Of a DNA stretch of 64,000 bases, positions 61,372 to 64,000 are shown one piece after another (position 1 is the stretch's first letter; each line of letters begins with the position of its first letter). Position numbers and translations under genes: made by a program. Below the pieces are notes generated by a model. The model ran no database searches. It had not been told where the DNA came from and was given only the letters and a program-made list of their open reading frames with translations. The stretch comes from Evansella caseinilytica (GTDB lineage: Bacteria > Bacillota > Bacilli > Bacillales > Salisediminibacteriaceae), in NCBI RefSeq assembly GCF_900107275.1, contig NZ_FNPI01000011.1, positions 62,001 through 126,000 of the forward strand, in the 5' to 3' direction.

Positions 61372-61500
61372 GTCCCGAAAGGATCTGAATCGGGTCGGAA
61401 GGGGGAGTAAAGGAAGTTGAAGTGTCCCGAAAGAGCCGGAATCGGGCCGGAAGCGAGGGTAAAGCGAGGCGAAGTGTCCCAAAAGCACCTGATTCGGCCG
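61372..61500. repeat. 52-bp tandem repeat, locus 2 (three units)
   Basis: GTCCCG, GTCCCG and GTCCCA begin at 61372, 61424 and 61476, exactly 52 bases apart. Each is followed 19 bases later by CGGGTC, CGGGCC or TCGGCC-type sequence. Same geometry as 34857-34985, different filler bases. Non-coding, before the nitroreductase gene. Confidence 0.8.
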
Positions 61501-61653
61501 GAAGCAACTGTTTTGAAGCAGTCGCTCAGCAGTGAAAACGGAAAATGTCTATATTATCAACACAGAGAAATGGTTATCGTATGCCCCTGTTTTTCCATTT
61601 CAAGAGAAACTTTATGAAGCCATCATTAAATGAGGAAAAAGGAGTGACAAGAG

Positions 61654-62208
61654 TTGCACATACAATCCCAATTGGCAAACGTGATGAAAGAACGACGTTC
61701 GATCAAGACTGGATATTTACAGAAAGAAGTTCTATTAGAACTGGTGGAACAATTGCTGGAGGTGGCAGTTTGGGCACCGACGCATGGACTGAGAGAGCCG
61801 TGGCGCTTTATTTTTGTTTCTTCTGAACAAAAGGAAGGGTTTATTGATCAATTAGTCCAAACGTTTCCGAAAGAGATGCAGGAAAACCGGAGAAACTATT
61901 TTAGCCAGCCCGCCGCGTTTTTAATTGTCGTGATGAAAGAAGACCCTCGGCAAAAGCAATGGGAAGAAGACTATGGCGCGGTCAGCTCGCTCATTCAAAA
62001 CTTTCAGTTGCTTGCGTGGGAGCAAAAATTAGGGGTTGTCTGGAAAACGAATCCGCATATTTACGACCCTAAAGTACGGGAGCTAGTAGGTGTCGAACCA
62101 GGAGAGAAGATTGTCGGGTTTTTGCACCTTGGTTATTTTGAAGAAACACCGAAGGCAATGCCGCGCACACCTGTCAAAGAAAAGCTGACCGTTTATAAAA
62201 ATGAATGA
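61654..62208 (+). CDS. Nitroreductase family protein (YfhC/YdjA-like)
   Basis: An FMN-dependent NAD(P)H oxidoreductase-like protein of 184 residues. Landmarks are VMKERRSIKTGYLQKEVLLE, VAVWAPTHGLREPWRFIFVS (flavin site), LLAWEQKLGVVWKTNPHIYD and GEKIVGFLHLGYFEETPKAMPRTP. These fit the single-domain YfhC group. The start is TTG 61654 after AAAGGAGTG. It overlaps by 8 bases the fragment gene at 62201. The physiological substrate is unknown. Confidence 0.8.
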   Translation: MHIQSQLANVMKERRSIKTGYLQKEVLLELVEQLLEVAVWAPTHGLREPWRFIFVSSEQKEGFIDQLVQTFPKEMQENRRNYFSQPAAFLIVVMKEDPRQKQWEEDYGAVSSLIQNFQLLAWEQKLGVVWKTNPHIYDPKVRELVGVEPGEKIVGFLHLGYFEETPKAMPRTPVKEKLTVYKNE

Positions 62209-62467
62209 AATAAAGCTCTTTTCACTCTCCCCATCTATTCATGAGGTTGCGCTGGGTGTCGAACATAGCAGCGGTTCCCTTCGCGCGAAGAAAAACGTAG
62301 CTTTTATGACTGCAGAATTAATGGAAAGAGTAAAGAGCGGGCGACTCGATCCAATGATCACGGAAGTTCTGCCATGGGAAAAATTACCTGAAACTGAAAG
62401 CTTGCAGAAACGAAAGGGTCGCCATGTTCGCGGAAAGATCATTATTCGAATGCAGTCAGAGGAATAG
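62201..62467 (+). pseudogene. 3' remnant of a zinc-type alcohol dehydrogenase/quinone reductase gene
   Basis: 88 codons. From about residue 38, ELMERVKSGRLDPMITEVLP followed by RKGRHVRGKIIIRMQ matches the C-terminal end of MDR-family dehydrogenases (...sGklkPvI...GKvvl). The catalytic and nucleotide-binding domains are missing, and the 'lpeA...' helix looks damaged. It probably remains from a deletion that fused it to the end of the nitroreductase gene. It could still be translated through the ATG at 62201. Confidence 0.5.
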
Positions 62468-62475
62468 CGCAAGAA

Positions 62476-62686
62476 GGTGGTGTCTCTAAAGGGTGTTTTT
62501 TCCCTTTGGAGACACCACCGAAGCAATGAGCCACACTTCACCGAGAAGCTGCGAACTGTCTCGTTGTGTCATCGCGCGCGATGGCACTTGGATCGACATC
62601 AGTGCAATACTGGCAGAGGAAGAGACAATGAGCGAAGCCGTTGCCCTGATATTTTTTTCAATCGTTTTGGCTTTTGACACAGCCCC
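62476..62686. repeat. Mosaic intergenic repeat, copy 4 (without nested module)
   Basis: From GGTGGTGTCTCTAAAGGG to GGCTTTTGACACAGCCCC. Shares the hairpin, CTTCACCGAGAAGCTGCGA and CATCGCGCGCGATGGCACTTGG with the copy at 58071, then joins directly to the right end. It therefore looks like the simpler parent element. Confidence 0.75.
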
Positions 62687-62777
62687 TTCAGGGCAGGCGT
62701 CAGGCAAAGCAACGACGGGTTAAAGTTATTTGGTGCGAAACTTACTTAATAATTAGGACATTATCCAGCGAATATAG

Positions 62778-62815
62778 TTGACAACCACCTTAGTTATAAC
62801 TATTATAGTTATAAC
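62778..62815 (+). promoter_or_regulatory. Promoter with paired operator repeats
   Basis: TTGACA (62778-62783), 17 bases, TATTAT (62801-62806). TAGTTATAAC occurs at 62791-62800 and again at 62806-62815, each containing the palindrome GTTATAAC, so the -10 is flanked by two operators. The Rrf2 regulator downstream, or a HxlR-type protein, is a candidate binder. Confidence 0.7.
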
Positions 62816-62879
62816 GGTATTGATTCCATCAAAAGAATCATCACCATAAACCTTAATGTAACCAATTGGAGGGACGATA

Positions 62880-63734
62880 ATGAAAATGTTAGTAACCGGA
62901 GCGACGGGACAGCTTGGAGCACTAGTCGTAGAAGCATTATTGAAAACCGTGCCTGCAGAAAATGTGGCTGTCAGTGTACGTGACCCGCAAAAAGCAGCGC
63001 ATCTGAAAGCGCAAGGGGTGGATGTGCGCCAAGGGGATTTCACGAAACCGGAAACGCTCATTCCTGCTTTTGCCGGTATTGACAGACTGTTAATTATTTC
63101 GTCTGCACCTGGAGACCGTGTCGCCCAGCATAAAGCGGCAATCAAGGCAGCGCAGGAAAACAACGTCCGTTTCATTGCCTATACAAGCGTTGCCAATGCC
63201 CAGGAAAGTCCGTTTTTTATTGCCGAAGATCATCGTGAAACGGAAAAGGCGATCCTGGAAACAGGCATTCCGTACTCTTTCCTTCGTAACAACTGGTACT
63301 TAGAAAACGAGCTTGGAACGATTCAAGCCGTGGCCAACGGGGCGCCATGGGTTACTTCCGCCGGGACGGGAAAAACAGGCTGGGCAAGCCGTCAGGACTA
63401 CGCAGAAGCGGCAGCCGCCATCCTTTCCGGAGAAGGTCACGAGAATACGACCTATGAATTGTCAGGGAAACCGATCACGCAGGAGGAGCTTGCGGGCGTC
63501 GTTTCTGAAGTCATTGGCCGAACTGTGGAAGTGCAGCAAGTGGATGATGCAACATACGAAAAAGTGATGGCCGGTGCCGGTGTTCCTGAAGCGATGCTTC
63601 CTTTTGTCGTCGGGGTTCAACAGGGGATACGGGAAGGGTACTTGGACGTTGCCAGCAGCGACTTTGAAAAAGTACTCGGTCGTCCGGTCACACCGCTTAA
63701 AGATGCCGTCAGTGAGATTTTAAACGAGAAATAA
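62880..63734 (+). CDS. NAD(P)H:quinone oxidoreductase, QorB/NmrA-like SDR
   Basis: A cytosolic atypical short-chain dehydrogenase of 284 residues. The Rossmann motif is MLVTGATGQLGALVVEALL. Further marks are RQGDFTKPETLIPAFAGIDRLLIIS, PYSFLRNNWYLENELG and GWASRQDYAEAAAAIL, close to QorB (YtfG), which reduces quinones with NADPH. AATTGGAGGG precedes the ATG. The promoter has two operator repeats around the -10. An Rrf2 regulator follows in the same direction, so the two may form a redox-sensing unit. Confidence 0.85.
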   Translation: MKMLVTGATGQLGALVVEALLKTVPAENVAVSVRDPQKAAHLKAQGVDVRQGDFTKPETLIPAFAGIDRLLIISSAPGDRVAQHKAAIKAAQENNVRFIAYTSVANAQESPFFIAEDHRETEKAILETGIPYSFLRNNWYLENELGTIQAVANGAPWVTSAGTGKTGWASRQDYAEAAAAILSGEGHENTTYELSGKPITQEELAGVVSEVIGRTVEVQQVDDATYEKVMAGAGVPEAMLPFVVGVQQGIREGYLDVASSDFEKVLGRPVTPLKDAVSEILNEK

Positions 63735-63815
63735 TCTTGCTCATGGAGGGAGCCGCCGTTCAATTTGACAAAAGAAGGGGTTATCATTAAGATCATTCTA
63801 ACGGTGGTGATCAGC

Positions 63816-64000
63816 ATGAAACAAATTAGCAGTCGATTTTCAATCGCAGTTCATATCTTGACTTTTATTGCTTCTGTCCGTGAAAATTGTACAGGGGATT
63901 TTATCGCCGCCAGCGTCAACTCCAATCCGGTCATTGTCCGCAACATTATGGCGATGTTGAAAAAAGCCGGGCTGATCGGTGTACGCCCAGGTGTCGGGGG
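63816..64000 (+). CDS. Rrf2 family transcriptional regulator (partial, runs off the window)
   Basis: The first 61 residues are present. QISSRFSIAVHILTFIASV and SNPVIVRNIMAMLKKAGLIG form the Rrf2 winged helix. The window ends in the wing (VRPGVGG). The cysteine content of the sensor part is not visible; one cysteine occurs in ENCTGDF. The GGTGGTGA site precedes the ATG. It probably controls the quinone reductase gene just upstream. Confidence 0.85.
   Translation, partial: MKQISSRFSIAVHILTFIASVRENCTGDFIAASVNSNPVIVRNIMAMLKKAGLIGVRPGVG

Noticed and set aside
62239-62541. Minus-strand open frame opposite the dehydrogenase remnant
   Set aside because: The plus strand carries a recognisable family ending; the minus-strand translation has none.

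Overview
The window reads as chromosome of a Bacillaceae member. The evidence is strong AGGAGG-type ribosome sites with many TTG and GTG starts, sigma-A promoters, Gram-positive lipoproteins, BlaI/BlaR1, and Fur, Zur and PhoP sites of the Bacillus type. An alkaliphile/Shouchella-like species is plausible, but I cannot fix the species. No rRNA, tRNA, CRISPR array, phage or complete insertion sequence was seen. Several families of short non-coding repeats are spread between the genes.

Layout. 1-11 kb holds single genes: a methyltransferase, YdeI/OmpD-like and DUF1801 proteins, a ketopantoate-reductase-like enzyme divergent from a TetR regulator, a Fur-controlled siderophore-binding lipoprotein, a maltose-type acetyltransferase, a ROK regulator with a VOC protein, and a DMT permease. 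10-19.6 kb is a sugar operon under a divergent LacI regulator: aldose isomerase, split transketolase, FGGY kinase, PTS EIIBCA and a DUF4038/GH140-like glycosidase. Together these fit D-apiose use by the transketolase route. 20-24.4 kb holds an AraC/GyrI regulator, a flavin oxidoreductase with a MarR regulator, and an unknown membrane protein. 24.7-30.8 kb is a Ugp-type glycerophosphate ABC transporter behind a four-repeat PhoP box, followed by a metallo-beta-lactamase-fold hydrolase. 31-36 kb holds a nitroreductase/MarR divergon, a MerR/serine hydrolase pair and a class A beta-lactamase.

36.3-46.3 kb is a complete staphylopine-type metallophore locus in the order cntKLMABCDFE, behind a near-perfect Zur box. 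46.3-53.1 kb holds blaI-blaR1 and two divergent class B penicillin-binding proteins, one built like MecA/PbpC. The same palindrome (ATTACATATGTAAT or close variants) lies at the blaI, PBP and beta-lactamase promoters, so these genes look like one beta-lactam-inducible regulon that brackets the metallophore locus. 53.5-58 kb is a full-length Lhr-type helicase. 58.9-64 kb holds a membrane-anchored lysozyme-like protein, a TipA-like MerR regulator, a nitroreductase, a dehydrogenase fragment, a QorB-like quinone reductase and the start of an Rrf2 regulator.

The less ordinary signals are the apiose operon, the Zur-controlled cnt locus with a repeat element in its leader, the dispersed BlaI regulon, a Fur box with no gene behind it, and two kinds of helically phased tandem repeat (21 bp and 52 bp).
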